Shown here: in pieces, positions 23,041-32,762 of the stretch
Numbering within the stretch: the stretch's first letter is position 1
Layout of the letters: every line of letters starts with the position of its first letter
From: Gibbula magus
Taxonomy: Eukaryota; Mollusca; Gastropoda; Trochida; Trochidae
Assembly (NCBI GenBank): GCA_936450465.1
Contig: OW388305.1
Coordinates: 40,314,687 to 40,378,686, forward strand
Length of the DNA: 64,000 nucleotides
Direction of reading: 5' to 3'
Notes under the pieces: generated by a model
What the model was told of the DNA's origin: nothing
What the model saw: only the letters and a program-made list of their open reading frames with translations
Database searches by the model: none
Program-made: the position numbers and the translations under genes

Positions 23041-25640
23041 ACAAGTCAAGTCTTTTATTCGCACGAGGGCCATCGGCCCATATACAAGGATACATATATA
23101 CAGTAGTAGATACATAGCATATAGATATATAATAATATAACTATAGACATATAGGGCATGATAAGACACATAGTAACTATCTATTAAGATGATTATGTCT
23201 TATTTCAAAACTTAGACATAAATATTGGCATACATTGTTCTTTATAGATGTCGAGAACATTAATTGATTGAATTTACAGATTGATGGGTTATCATAATAG
23301 AAATGTGGTATATAATAGGATCTTAAATTGTCATAAAAATTACATTTCAATATAAAATGGAACTCATCTTCGATTCCTGTGTTACACATAGGTCATATGC
23401 GTTCTTGATAGTCAATTCCTAGCCATCTCCCCTCATTTACCTTTAACTTTAAAATACCCGCTCTTATCCTAACAAAAATATTGCTATGTTTTTTATTAGT
23501 AAGCAATGTAAGATATTTCTCTGGTACAACTAGGCTTTTATATTGTCTATACAATCTATATCTTGAACTGTCTTGAATTGTACCATTCCATGTCTTTATA
23601 TACATATCAACTGTTTAAACCTCTGAAGAAACAACGATTCACTCCCGACACCATGAAATAACCAAACATAACCAAAACCATATGAAAACAATAAATTACG
23701 TACAGATTAAGCATAGTTGTCATAACCACAATTATCATAATACATTAACATATCATAAGCTTTTTTGGTATTCTTTGCTGGAACATATTTACAAGTTTAA
23801 GCCAGTATTTAATAAAACGACATTGTGCATTTATGTACAGTGGGTAACGTCCGCATTCACCATAAACAATTGCATTTGGTGTTTGAGGACCAACATTAAA
23901 CAATTTCTTACAAGCTATCATATGTACATGTTCAATTTTATGAAAGATAAAACAACCCCACACTTCAGTCCCATACAAAGGAATAGGTTGGATTTGGGCA
24001 TCAAAGATCTTGAAAAAAAACGGAAGAATCTTCGGTGCTAAATGGATATAAATGGTGAATTACTTCTGATAGTGCCCTTTTACCCCGAGATGATAACTCC
24101 AAGACATATTTAGTAAATTTACAAGAAGTTGAAAAAGGTATACCAAGATATCTATATGAATCGACTGTCAAAACACGTTCTTCTTTATAAAACCATTTTT
24201 CATTCTGAGATAAAGGTCCACCTCCACCTCTTCTAAAAACAACAATATTTTTTTTTTTCTAGATTCACCGTTATCCCCCATTGGTCTGCATACATTTCTA
24301 AAAAGGATAGCTGTCTTTGGAGAACAGATATTACATCGGAAACTAAAATCACATCATCGAGCATGTCAGGAAATAACTGAACTCCAAACCTCCCATGTTT
24401 TGTTATTTCAAATGATAGTTCGTTTATAAAAAAAAACGAGAATAATAAGGGACTAAAAAAACAGCCCTATCGTAATCCCAAAGGACAATCAAAATAATCT
24501 GTTAAAATATTATTACTTTTCACACAAGCTTTAACAGAACTGTAAATACTTTTAAGAGCTCTAAGCATCTTACCATTCATACAAGATGCATGTAGACACT
24601 GCCATAGTTTATTACGGTCTATAGAGTCAAATGCCTTGCGGAAGTCCACAAAGGCAACATACAATTTCTATTTTTTCTTCATTAAAGTTTTTTGAATAAT
24701 AGCATATATTGTAAAAATATGATCTATTGCGGGGAATACCCGCTTCTAAATCCAGCTTGGGTTTCTGAAAATTTGTCTCGTATATTAGCCCATTTTGTGA
24801 GTCTTCTATTTAGTATACTAGTATAAACTTTGCTCAAAGTGCATAGTATAGATATTCCTCTATAATTGTCAGGATTATCTGTATTTCCCTTCTTATGTAA
24901 AGGTATAATAATTGCCTTTGACCATTGGTCTTGGAATATAGCATCATTAAACAATTTATTAAATAATACTCTCAGAAACGGAGCTATGACAGCTTCTGAA
25001 CATTTTACCATTTCAATTATTATATGATCATTTCCCGGCGGATTTTCCATTCTTCAAATGGCTAATGGCATCATGAATTTCACCATTGGTAATCGGCCAT
25101 TCCAAAATATATGCATCAAAATCATCAAATATATAGTTTATCATCTTGAAAAGAATCATCACTGTTGTTAGGCTTTAAGTCTATGCTTTTAAAAACATTT
25201 TTGAGTGGCTCTACCAGCAATCAGGTTGTATATTGCAACTTCTTTTTTCTTGATATGAAATTTTCCTCAACTCTTTCCATAATTTAGAAGAATTATTGAT
25301 ATTATCTCTAAGAATTTTTCTTTTCCTATTGTGGTAGTCACATTTTGATTTTTGACGAACACTTTTATATTTATTTCTCATCATGCAGTATGTAGGTTTA
25401 TTTGCATTTGATTTATTCAGTCTAAATCGTCTCAATCCTGACGTGCTTCTTGTTTGGCTTTTTTACATTTAAAATAATAAAATCCTCTTTAAGGACCTAC
25501 TGATCCTGTTTTGAACGTTTTTTTCATACAGTGACATGCAGAAAGAATAGTATCTACAAACAAATGTAGACTGTTATTGACGTTCTCCTCGACTCCATCA
25601 ATCATATCCTGGAAGATACGGTAGGAACTGTTTAGAGATA
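23041..25640 (-). pseudogene. LINE-C, 5'-truncated non-LTR retrotransposon with multiple frameshifts
   Basis: A minus-strand ORF2 relic about 2.6 kb long, read from high to low coordinates. A linker segment lies at 25435-25211 (SSKLWKELRKISYQ). Fingers are at 25050-24724, with WSKAIIIPLHKKGN, NYRGISILCTLSKVY and SETQAGFRSGYS. Palm motif A is at 24664-24467, with FVDFRKAFDSIDRNKLW. A decayed catalytic box reads MLDDVILVSD near 24345. Then come VYGECGRYPLYI and FIKYWLKLVNM at 23978-23745. The C-terminal region is at 23605-23177, with GRWLGID then CNTGIEDEFHFILKC, a knuckle. Stops and shifts between frames make it dead. The 3' end near 23041 reads AAAGACTTGACTTGTATTC on the element strand. Endonuclease sequence was not recognised. 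Confidence 0.88.
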
Positions 25641-26285
25641 TTAAAAGTTAGTTCAAACCATAATCAATATTTTTCATTAAACCGAACATCTGTTGTTTGA
25701 TGAAATGGAGCCAGCCTCAATTTGAGTATCAACAAATTGTTTGTAAAATTGTGCATAATCTACATTTTTCATTAAACCTAATAGACGTTTTAGGACTGTT
25801 TCCCTTGAGTCAATATTGACACAGTATTAACATAGCGTGATATGTGTCAACATTTTGCAAAACATGTATAATATTGTGATCATTCAATATCTCAACTCTT
25901 AAATCAAATACACTAAACGCCAACAGAAACGGTACCCCTATTTGAATTTAAATGTCATAAAACGTTATGTGCTCAGGGGAAGTTGGTTTGTTGTGACTAA
26001 ACATCCCATAAGTTGAGCCCATGTGCTAAAATTACAGACTTGAAAATGTTCTGAAAATTACGTTATCGTCATATTGTTTCATGGATGGGGTCAATTGTCC
26101 TATTTTCGAGCATAGAAAAATGGAAGGGAAAATTGTAAAACAAAATCATACAGTGAACCAAAATGTTATTGTCTGCTTTGATTATGCATGCACATTTATA
26201 AACAATGATGTTTTTGGGGTGATTTGTTCTTAAAACATAGACTTAATACTGAGATTTGTAATGTTCTCTTCTAAAGATAATTTCA
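25641..26285. other. no recognisable gene
   Basis: No coding pattern. A small inverted repeat (TTGACACA ... TGTGTCAA) spans about 25816-25851. It may include unrecognised 5' sequence of the neighbouring LINE. Confidence 0.4.
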
Positions 26286-26289
26286 GGGT

Positions 26290-26720
26290 TCTAAGATAAT
26301 CTTTTGGATGACAGTTTGACAGCAAAATATACACACCAACGCATATTTCCTCAAATGTAGGCCAAAGTATCACATTTATTTACACCCAGTTTGTTTCAAT
26401 AGAGACACTATTAATACACAATTAGTGTCCCCGGTTCCATGGTGAAAATGATTCACACTGTCCCAGTTTGCTTGGGAAAACTTACACATAAGCACTTATT
26501 GTAGTAAAATTAATTCTCACGCCGATTATGACCGTCAGATTGCAATAACCTCATAAACGAACACATATAACCGTGATTTGAATACAAAAGTGAACCCAAA
26601 TATCCCCGTTTACAAAGAGAAATACCTGATAGACTTATGTCCCCGCTTCCATGGTGTAAATGATACACACTGTCCCCGTTTGCATACAGAAAAGCACACA
26701 CACACATTCGGTGTGTGTCC
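26290..26720 (+). repeat. dispersed copy of the 215-bp repeat family
   Basis: It starts with TTTGGATGACAGTTTGACAG, as in copy 2 of the segmental duplication at about 60726, and then has two units of the CTTCCATGGTGTAAATGATA repeat (about 26433 and 26645). This shows the repeat family exists outside the large duplication. Short frames on both strands here are repeat by-products. Confidence 0.8.
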
Positions 26721-27029
26721 CCGGCTCCTACATGAAAGTTCATACTCATTCAAATCTATCCTGGAGAGCCAGTCAATGTTTAGAACTAACACATATGACA
26801 ACGGAAGTTAGCCATGCAACTAGTACACCTGTAGAACAGCTAGAAAAAATGTGCCCGGTTTCATGTGTTTTTTTAGTGTCCCCGTTTGCCACCTTTAACA
26901 TAAAATGAGTATGTATGAATGTGTATGCATGTGTGAATGTATGTTTATGACTTGTTCGTTTAAAGCAACGCATGTATGCGTATTTATATACATATGATCA
27001 GAATGATTGAGCACCTTGAAATGTAAATT

Positions 27030-27200
27030 TATATGTTAGCGGCAATAGTGAAAATCCGGCAATAGCTTTAATGCCCAGGCAATAATGTAGTTCCTAGTCA
27101 AGAGCATTATTGCCGAAAGTTGGCAGGAAGTAGCACTATTGCCTGAGAAAAAGAGGCTTGTTTTTCCTTATTGCCAGTGGCATAAGTGCTAAAGCCGTTA
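27030..27200. repeat. cluster of GGCAATA words in both orientations
   Basis: GGCAATAGTG, GGCAATAGC and GGCAATAATG on the plus strand are followed by ATTATTGCCG, CTATTGCCTG and TTATTGCCAG. The patch could be a small fold-back element. No clean terminal repeat or target duplication can be defined. Confidence 0.6.
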
Positions 27201-27347
27201 TTACAACTCAACAATCATGATGTAAACATGAACTCACCTCAATCAAAGTAATAATTTAATGTCTTCTAAGCATTGCACAAGCTTGTTGATTACTGTGATT
27301 GTCAAGCCTTTTCAATCACCACATACAGGAAGTTACTTGTTTGTTAA

Positions 27348-27540
27348 AGGGGCAGTAGCACGTTTTTTGCAAATTTTTTTTCTTCAAATTTGCCATTTAT
27401 AATGATAGTTTATGTCATTTATATTAACTTTAGAGGGTAAAACATATTATTACACAAACCAATTATCCGTAGTGGCAATAACGGTGTTGCGTATAAAGCA
27501 AATATTGCATGGCGGCCACTTTAATGTGAATGCCAGTGAA
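27348..27540 (+). mobile_element. TTAA-flanked MITE, truncated copy
   Basis: It starts AGGGGCAGTAGCACGTTTTT directly after TTAA (27344-27347) and matches the first half of the complete copy at 28599-28954 up to GCATGGCGGCCA, then diverges. The right end is missing. Confidence 0.8.
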
Positions 27541-27640
27541 ACAAATAAAATATCATGGAAAGCTGATTCTGCATATTTAAAGTGATCACGTTCGGTCAAG
27601 AATTACAATCCTAAATGGTTCAACTAATTTCCATTTCCAG

Positions 27641-27969
27641 AGTCTCCGAAAGGCTTACGTCGGGTGATATACTACATTCTAGGACTTACCAACATGCATG
27701 ACCAAGCAACCAACCAACAGCAGCAGCAACTGAAAGAACACATCGCCATAATGGCTGCCTTAAAAAAGACGAAATTCCAATCCGTAATTCTAACCATTGG
27801 TTTGGTCACCATAATATCCATTGGCACTGCGTCTTATATATTCTGGTCTGTGTACCGCTTCGATCATGCGCCCTTCTACCCTTCCGGTGCATCAAATCTA
27901 CTTCCGGGAGATGAACAATTTCTACCTGGCTTCACACATATGAATACCTCTGATGCTCCGAACGTGTAA
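27641..27969 (+). CDS. candidate coding exon of a type II membrane protein
   Basis: A plus-strand open stretch directly follows a good acceptor (TTTCCATTTCCAG, ending 27640) and stays open to a TAA at 27967. Two Met codons are available: 27694 (MHDQATNQQQQQLKEH) and 27751 (MAALKKTKFQ). The second is followed by a strongly hydrophobic segment (SVILTIGLVTIISIGTASYI) and then a polar Pro/Gly/Ser-rich tail. Lys-rich N-terminus, single anchor and stem is the layout of many Golgi enzymes, but no catalytic domain is present. The stop could be bypassed if splicing uses the weak donor GAAC|GTGTAAAGT at about 27960. No partner exon was found, and its strand is opposite to the large gene downstream. It could also be a chance frame. 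Confidence 0.4.
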
Positions 27970-28590
27970 AGTGTCACATTTCTCAACTGTTTAATCTATA
28001 TTTCAAGTTTGATTTTTAAAAGATTTTAGTTCTATCGATAATACGACTTATTCAACGATAAAAGTTATATGTGTCAGTAGCATCATGTTTAATAGAAGCA
28101 GCAACATCCTTTTAAGATATTACAGAAATACATTCAGTGAAGTTAAATCATAAAAAAAATGATATTTGCATCACAGTTACTACTTTACAACAACAAAAAG
28201 TGTTATATATATAAATGTTTTGCACATGTCAATTTTACCTTATAAAACGCGCCATATTTAACCTCTGTTAAAATTCAATTTGTGTTTTAATCTCGATTTT
28301 GCTCGATGCTCTATTATCGTTACGGGAAAAGGGATTTCAAAGTACAGCAATTCCGACCGTAATTGAACTTCCCTCGCAATTCATAACTCATGCTTTGCTG
28401 CATATCATTAACTTTTTCCTAGCATAGCAGCGCGTATATGGAGCCTAGGTACTGCACGCTGATACGATAATACAAGGAAATCCAGCAAGGTTTAAATCAC
28501 CCATTGATGGAGCCCTGTTGCCATGTTGAATCTTGGATATGTTCAATGTTTTTGATATCCATTACGTCACATGTCCGTCCAAATATACCC
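27970..28590. other. no recognisable gene
   Basis: AT-rich sequence without coding pattern or repeat structure that I can support. Confidence 0.4.
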
Positions 28591-28598
28591 AATCTTAA

Positions 28599-28954
28599 AG
28601 GGGCAGTAGCACGTTTTTTTGCAAATTTTATTTTTTCAAATTTCCCACTTATAATGATAGTTTATGACATTTTTATTTACTTTAGAGGGTAAACCATCTT
28701 ATTACACAAACCAATTACCCGTAGTGGTTATAGCGGTGTTGCGTATGAAGCAAAAATTGCAAGGCGGCCATTTTATTGTGAACACAATTTATTATATTTC
28801 AAATGACGAAAACGATCTCCATGGCTTTACGAAGCCATGTATACTTATTTTTAACTCGATTTTCTGAAGAGAGAAATGTGGTTTACTATTAGTGACATTA
28901 TTTTTCAAATACAGTTTATCAACTTATTTCAGCGAAAAAACGTGCTACTGCCCC
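28599..28954. mobile_element. complete TTAA-flanked MITE
   Basis: The ends are inverted repeats: AGGGGCAGTAGCACGTTTTT on the left and CGTGCTACTGCCCC on the right. TTAA flanks both sides (28595-28598 and 28955-28958). The TTAA flanks suggest a piggyBac-like source, although a 3-bp TAA duplication of Harbinger type would also fit this copy. The interior has no coding capacity. Confidence 0.85.
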
Positions 28955-29076
28955 TTAATTATATAATTTGGAGCGAGATACTCAGTTCTACCAGTGAAAT
29001 AAACCTCCTATCAAGGTACAGTGGTAACCATCGTCGTCACTCTACTGAGTGGTGATTAAATTTATCGCCACTCGCG

Positions 29077-29084
29077 TGACGTCA
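29077..29084. promoter_or_regulatory. CRE-like palindrome TGACGTCA
   Basis: Exact consensus CREB/ATF octamer in sequence with no adjacent gene. The same octamer recurs in the duplicated exon regions at 32026, 33104, 39516 and 40436. Function is not shown by sequence alone. Confidence 0.3.
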
Positions 29085-29184
29085 TTAGATCTATGTTATG
29101 CCGTCATATTGACGGCAGTAAGTTCAACGTTGAAATCACTCCATTGCAACCCATAAATAAATACATGATAATAAGAACATGTGT

Positions 29185-29280
29185 TTTCCCCTGACAAACA
29201 CCATGTTTATTTCACTCTGCGCTACTCGTGAAATATCTACTTATCTACCTCGCTCGACGAGATAAACATGGTTTTTGTCT
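29185..29280. repeat. short inverted repeat
   Basis: GACAAACACCATGTTTAT on the left is mirrored by ATAAACATGGTTTTTGTC on the right with one mismatch, enclosing about 60 bases. Likely part of a small fold-back element. Confidence 0.6.
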
Positions 29281-29447
29281 AGGAAGGTGATATATCTTCT
29301 ATTTATCAACATAGATTATAGTTTTATGCTCCACACACATGTGTAAAACTATGTTATCCAATGTATTTTTTACGATATTTTCAATTAATTAAAGATATGG
29401 ATCTGAAATGAAAATATTTTCCTTATATTCCGAGAGTTCGTCTTTCA

Positions 29448-29565
29448 CACAGGACAAAAAGTAGCGGAATCCGCTCCGGATTCTTCCACATTCTTCCGGA
29501 TCCGCAAATATTTTGGAGAATCCACAAGGATCCGGCAAATGTATTCCTACACTCTTTGTCCAGTG
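29448..29565. mobile_element. palindromic MITE (GGATCC type)
   Basis: An almost self-complementary element of about 118 bp. The left end, CAGGACAAAAAGTAGCGGAA, pairs with the right end CCTACACTCTTTGTCCAGTG. The centre is rich in GGATTCTTCC/GGATCCG words. A second copy is at 43503-43622 and a half copy at 31166-31235. The minus-strand frames over these copies give similar peptides only because of the shared repeat. Confidence 0.85.
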
Positions 29566-30039
29566 AATTAGTTTGGTATATGATGGCAAGGCAAATCTTC
29601 TTTGTATATTACTTATTGTAGTATATGCGATGTACAAACAAAACAAAATAAGGGCCTATATGTGTTTGTTGTATATATTAAACTTCTCTGAGTGGCATTT
29701 CAGAAGTTGGTAGTTTAATAAGAGCAATCATTTATGGATGAACATCTTCTTTATTCTTAGGCACTCCCTATAATAAAGTGGATGTTTATCCTTAAATGAG
29801 CGTTCGTATATATCAAAATCACACATTAGCAAATGAGACATTAATATGATCAATTTGTATTCCCTTTAATAATGTTTGTACCAATATCAGTGTATACCTC
29901 AGGTACAGGAGACTACATCTTTTATTAAAATAAATGACGTTTCGCATCGGTTGTGTTGTTCCAATTTGTTTATTTATTGAAGGTCATTAGATTGTGATAT
30001 AGGAGCTCTTGAAATAAAAGTGCAAGTTGCCTTTCAGGG

Positions 30040-30350
30040 TTTTATATATGCTCCGTTACTCTCCACTATATCAACCCTAGGACACTCTATCAGATAAACC
30101 TGTATTCAAATTACCCACCCTTGGCCGGCGTGACGAATTTAGTAACCAATGAAAATGCTCGATAGGATAAGACGAACATCGTCAAGGGAGATAACCGGTG
30201 ACAGGTAACTAACAAAATTACCTTACCCAGTAGGTGCGTGCTTTGTAACGAAGTGATAGGAATAATCATTGCCTCCCAGGTCCAGGCTGCGTAGCAGTTT
30301 CATTGGGCTATGCCGGCCAAGGGCGGGTACAGATTTCTCTGATGGAGTTA
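30040..30350. mobile_element. fold-back MITE, copy 1
   Basis: It opens with TATATATGCTCCGTTACTCT and contains CAAATTACCCACCCTTGGCC. The right half has the inverted counterpart GGCCAAGGGCGGGTACAGAT. The same element is at 52855-53205 with cleaner arms. Both copies carry the internal words TAACCGGTGAC and CTGCGTAGCAG. Confidence 0.8.
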
Positions 30351-30411
30351 ATGTCTGCTCTGATTCGTCTACTTCGTTGATTTACCAGTGAGAGAATGAA
30401 TGTGCAAGTTC

Positions 30412-30523
30412 CACATCACTTTTGCCAGTGGTAAGCTTATGATTGTTCACTTAACCGAGCAATTCCTTCATGAACTTGTGAGAAAGTGTTGGGTTCTTAG
30501 CACTGGGCGAAAGTGATGTGGTA
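30412..30523. repeat. short inverted repeat
   Basis: CCACATCACTTTTGCCAGTG and its near reverse complement CACTGGGCGAAAGTGATGTG enclose about 70 bases. No coding content. Possible small fold-back element. Confidence 0.6.
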
Positions 30524-31165
30524 CAAAACCGCGATTTAGCATGACAAAGAACTTTGGAGCAGGAGGTCAAAATCTCATCATTATTTATATTCTTATGTTG
30601 ACTTTATTCTATCTCTAGTGGAAAATTTGAACATCTGCATTTGGGGAGAATTCGACATAATTAAACAAGGCATATCAAGTGTTAAGATAGGTTTCGAAGT
30701 TTAGCATTGATTTCAAATGTCTGTTGGTAGAACACTCAAACCTCGTTCGTCAATCTCAGTCAATCTCAGTACTACACCGTAAAGGTAATGTCAATGTAAA
30801 TATTCAATATATTCAGCCAATCAGAGAATTCATCGATATGGCATTGGCGTTTTGTATGCCAAATCAAGTCCAATAGCTGTTTAGCCTCATTACTGATTGA
30901 CATGACCTCTATGGCGGATTACTTATGTGTAGGTCAGAAACGCAGCGAGTGGTACATTTGATTTAAATGAGATTGTAAATAATATCAATAAACCGACTTC
31001 ACTCTCGAGTTCATTACCAGGAGATTGGTCTAGTCTACAAATTGGAAACCATTTAGAATTGTACCGCTTGTTTTGTTGTGTGTAAGGCTCTTGACAATAC
31101 CAAATATGCCTATAATACTCAACTCAATATAATAAGACAGTACTAGTTTATTGGTTGACAAACCA

Positions 31166-31235
31166 CGGGGAAAAATGTGGTGGAATCCGCTTGCCGTATC
31201 CTTTCGGATTCTTCCGGACCCACCTCAAATTTATG
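31166..31235. mobile_element. half copy of the palindromic GGATCC-type MITE
   Basis: AATGTGGTGGAATCCGCTTG and CCTTTCGGATTCTTCCGGA match the left half of the element at 43503-43622. The right half is absent. Confidence 0.7.
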
Positions 31236-31324
31236 TGTGTTTACATGTTAGAACACTTTGGTGTTGAAATTGCTTTTCAAAATCTTTGACCGTAATGTCT
31301 GACATTTAACTTAAAAAGTAATAA

Positions 31325-31605
31325 AATGTTGAAATCTCAATTAATAAATAATATTATTGACATAAATAACCTCTTTGGAATTTGTTAACGGGTCTTTACT
31401 GTCGGACATCATAAAACAAGCTAAAAACGCTCTTTTTGACTCCCGTATCTCGCCTAGTTAAGGAGATTCAAAACGACGATTTCTTAAAACGTGCGTTTCT
31501 CAGAAATATGAAGAGACAATGTTTTGAAATGTCAAATCTAGTTTAAATGGCTTTATTACATATGGATTGAATTATCTTGTAATTTGTATGGTGATCCTTC
31601 CTTGG
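31325..31605. mobile_element. partial copy of the TA-flanked element of 55325-55884
   Basis: ACATAAATAACC followed by AAAACAAGC, CTCGCCTAGTTAAGGAGATT and TTTCTTAAAACGTGCGTTT match the interior of the complete element in the same order. Terminal repeats are missing. Confidence 0.75.
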
Positions 31606-31614
31606 CGATGAGTG

Positions 31615-31735
31615 TAAGATAAGTTCTCTACTGCAGACAAAGTTGCCGTGCCCCTGGCGGGATTCGAACCCTGGACCTCTTGATCCAAAGCCGAACGCGC
31701 TAACCACTGCGCTATACCACCCCCACTAGAGGTGT
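31615..31735 (-). mobile_element. tRNA-derived SINE head
   Basis: Read on the minus strand, the 5' end is GGTATAGCGCAGTGGTTAGC (A box), followed 30-40 bases later by GGTTCGAATCCC (B box) and CCAGGGGCACGGCAAC, the same body as the SINE at 7371. A tRNA-like cloverleaf is only partly possible and the SINE body follows directly, so this is not a free tRNA gene. Confidence 0.88.
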
Positions 31736-32249
31736 GTAAGTGCTGACTACTGTAAACACACTACTAGGATGTATCTGCCTTGTATTAGTCACTAAGAAAG
31801 CTGTTACGCTTCAAGCTACAATAAACCATGCTCAGAGACTTTGCACATGAATAAGATACAATAATTAGCTCTTATAGCACAATCATTTAAACAAAATATT
31901 TTACGAAACAAAACTCTTTTAGAGCTAATATCTCCTAAACCAGAAACGATCACGTGGTCCCTTGTCCGGTAGCCTTCACCAAATGTTGCCATGCGTAAGG
32001 AATCCTTGATCAGGGCCACTTCATGTGACGTCATGACAGTATATGACGCCATACATACCTTCGATGTTGGCCGAAAAACTAATTGGAATTATTTTAGTAA
32101 ACTAAAAATTTATATTCAAATAGCAGTCAGTTTCCAGGTAAATGTAATAAATTGCAACTTTCATTTCTCGGAAGAGGGTCAATTCTAACTGAAGTGGCTG
32201 GCACATGACAGAATGTTTACACAAAACATTACGAAACATTCTTTCATGA

Positions 32250-32762
32250 CTAATGCTTCTTGCCTTTTGCTAAATCCCTTAGAAAATTAGAACCTCTCCC
32301 TTTTATCACAGTGTGCATCGGGTTTTGTATAAGAACCGAAGCAACATTTTGTCTGAAAACTTTTGCCAGAAGTATTCCGATTGCAGATTGGTCGTATCTG
32401 TGACACTTTGAATATCTGCGAAAATTTTGTGAGCATGTCAACATTTTCCTGGATTCTGGTGGACACATACAGTCTGGATCTAAGGCACAAGCGGCCCAAG
32501 GTTCTAAGAGAACACGTTGAGTAAAGGGTTCATTATGGAGCACCACATGACCCCCCTCCACTTCATCATACACAGAGAACTGACAAGCCTCGTCCCCGAA
32601 ATAACTGAAGAACTTGCTGGAGGTGTGCTGAGCTATTTGGTAGCCATTTCTTATGGACAAAAAACCGGTAGTTGCAACAGTCTCGAAATAGGATGTCATA
32701 GGCTTCCAGTATCTAACAGACGCATCCAACCACACAAGGAATTCTGTATTCTGAAGATGCGC
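32250..32762 (-). CDS. exon 7 (last) of the DUF1647-like gene, intact copy
   Basis: 513 bases from the acceptor TATATCTTACAG to the stop at 32250. 170 codons carrying WLDASVRY, VATTGFLS, LEPWAACALDPDCMCPPES and CHRYDQSAIGILLAK, and ending DLAKGKKH. Fully open, unlike its duplicate at 39763-40274. No AATAAA was seen immediately downstream. Confidence 0.88.
   Translation of the reverse strand, partial: AHLQNTEFLVWLDASVRYWKPMTSYFETVATTGFLSIRNGYQIAQHTSSKFFSYFGDEACQFSVYDEVEGGHVVLHNEPFTQRVLLEPWAACALDPDCMCPPESRKMLTCSQNFRRYSKCHRYDQSAIGILLAKVFRQNVASVLIQNPMHTVIKGRGSNFLRDLAKGKKH

Noticed and set aside
29389..29646. homologous proteins at 29389-29646 and 43421-43681 (shared IHWTKS and GIHLPD-like text)
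   Set aside because: The shared segment is the palindromic GGATCC-type MITE read in the same frame. Sequence outside it is unrelated.
31650..31735. free-standing tRNA gene on the minus strand
   Set aside because: The A and B boxes are tRNA-like, but the sequence runs directly into the SINE body shared with 7371-7611 and no complete acceptor stem can be drawn.
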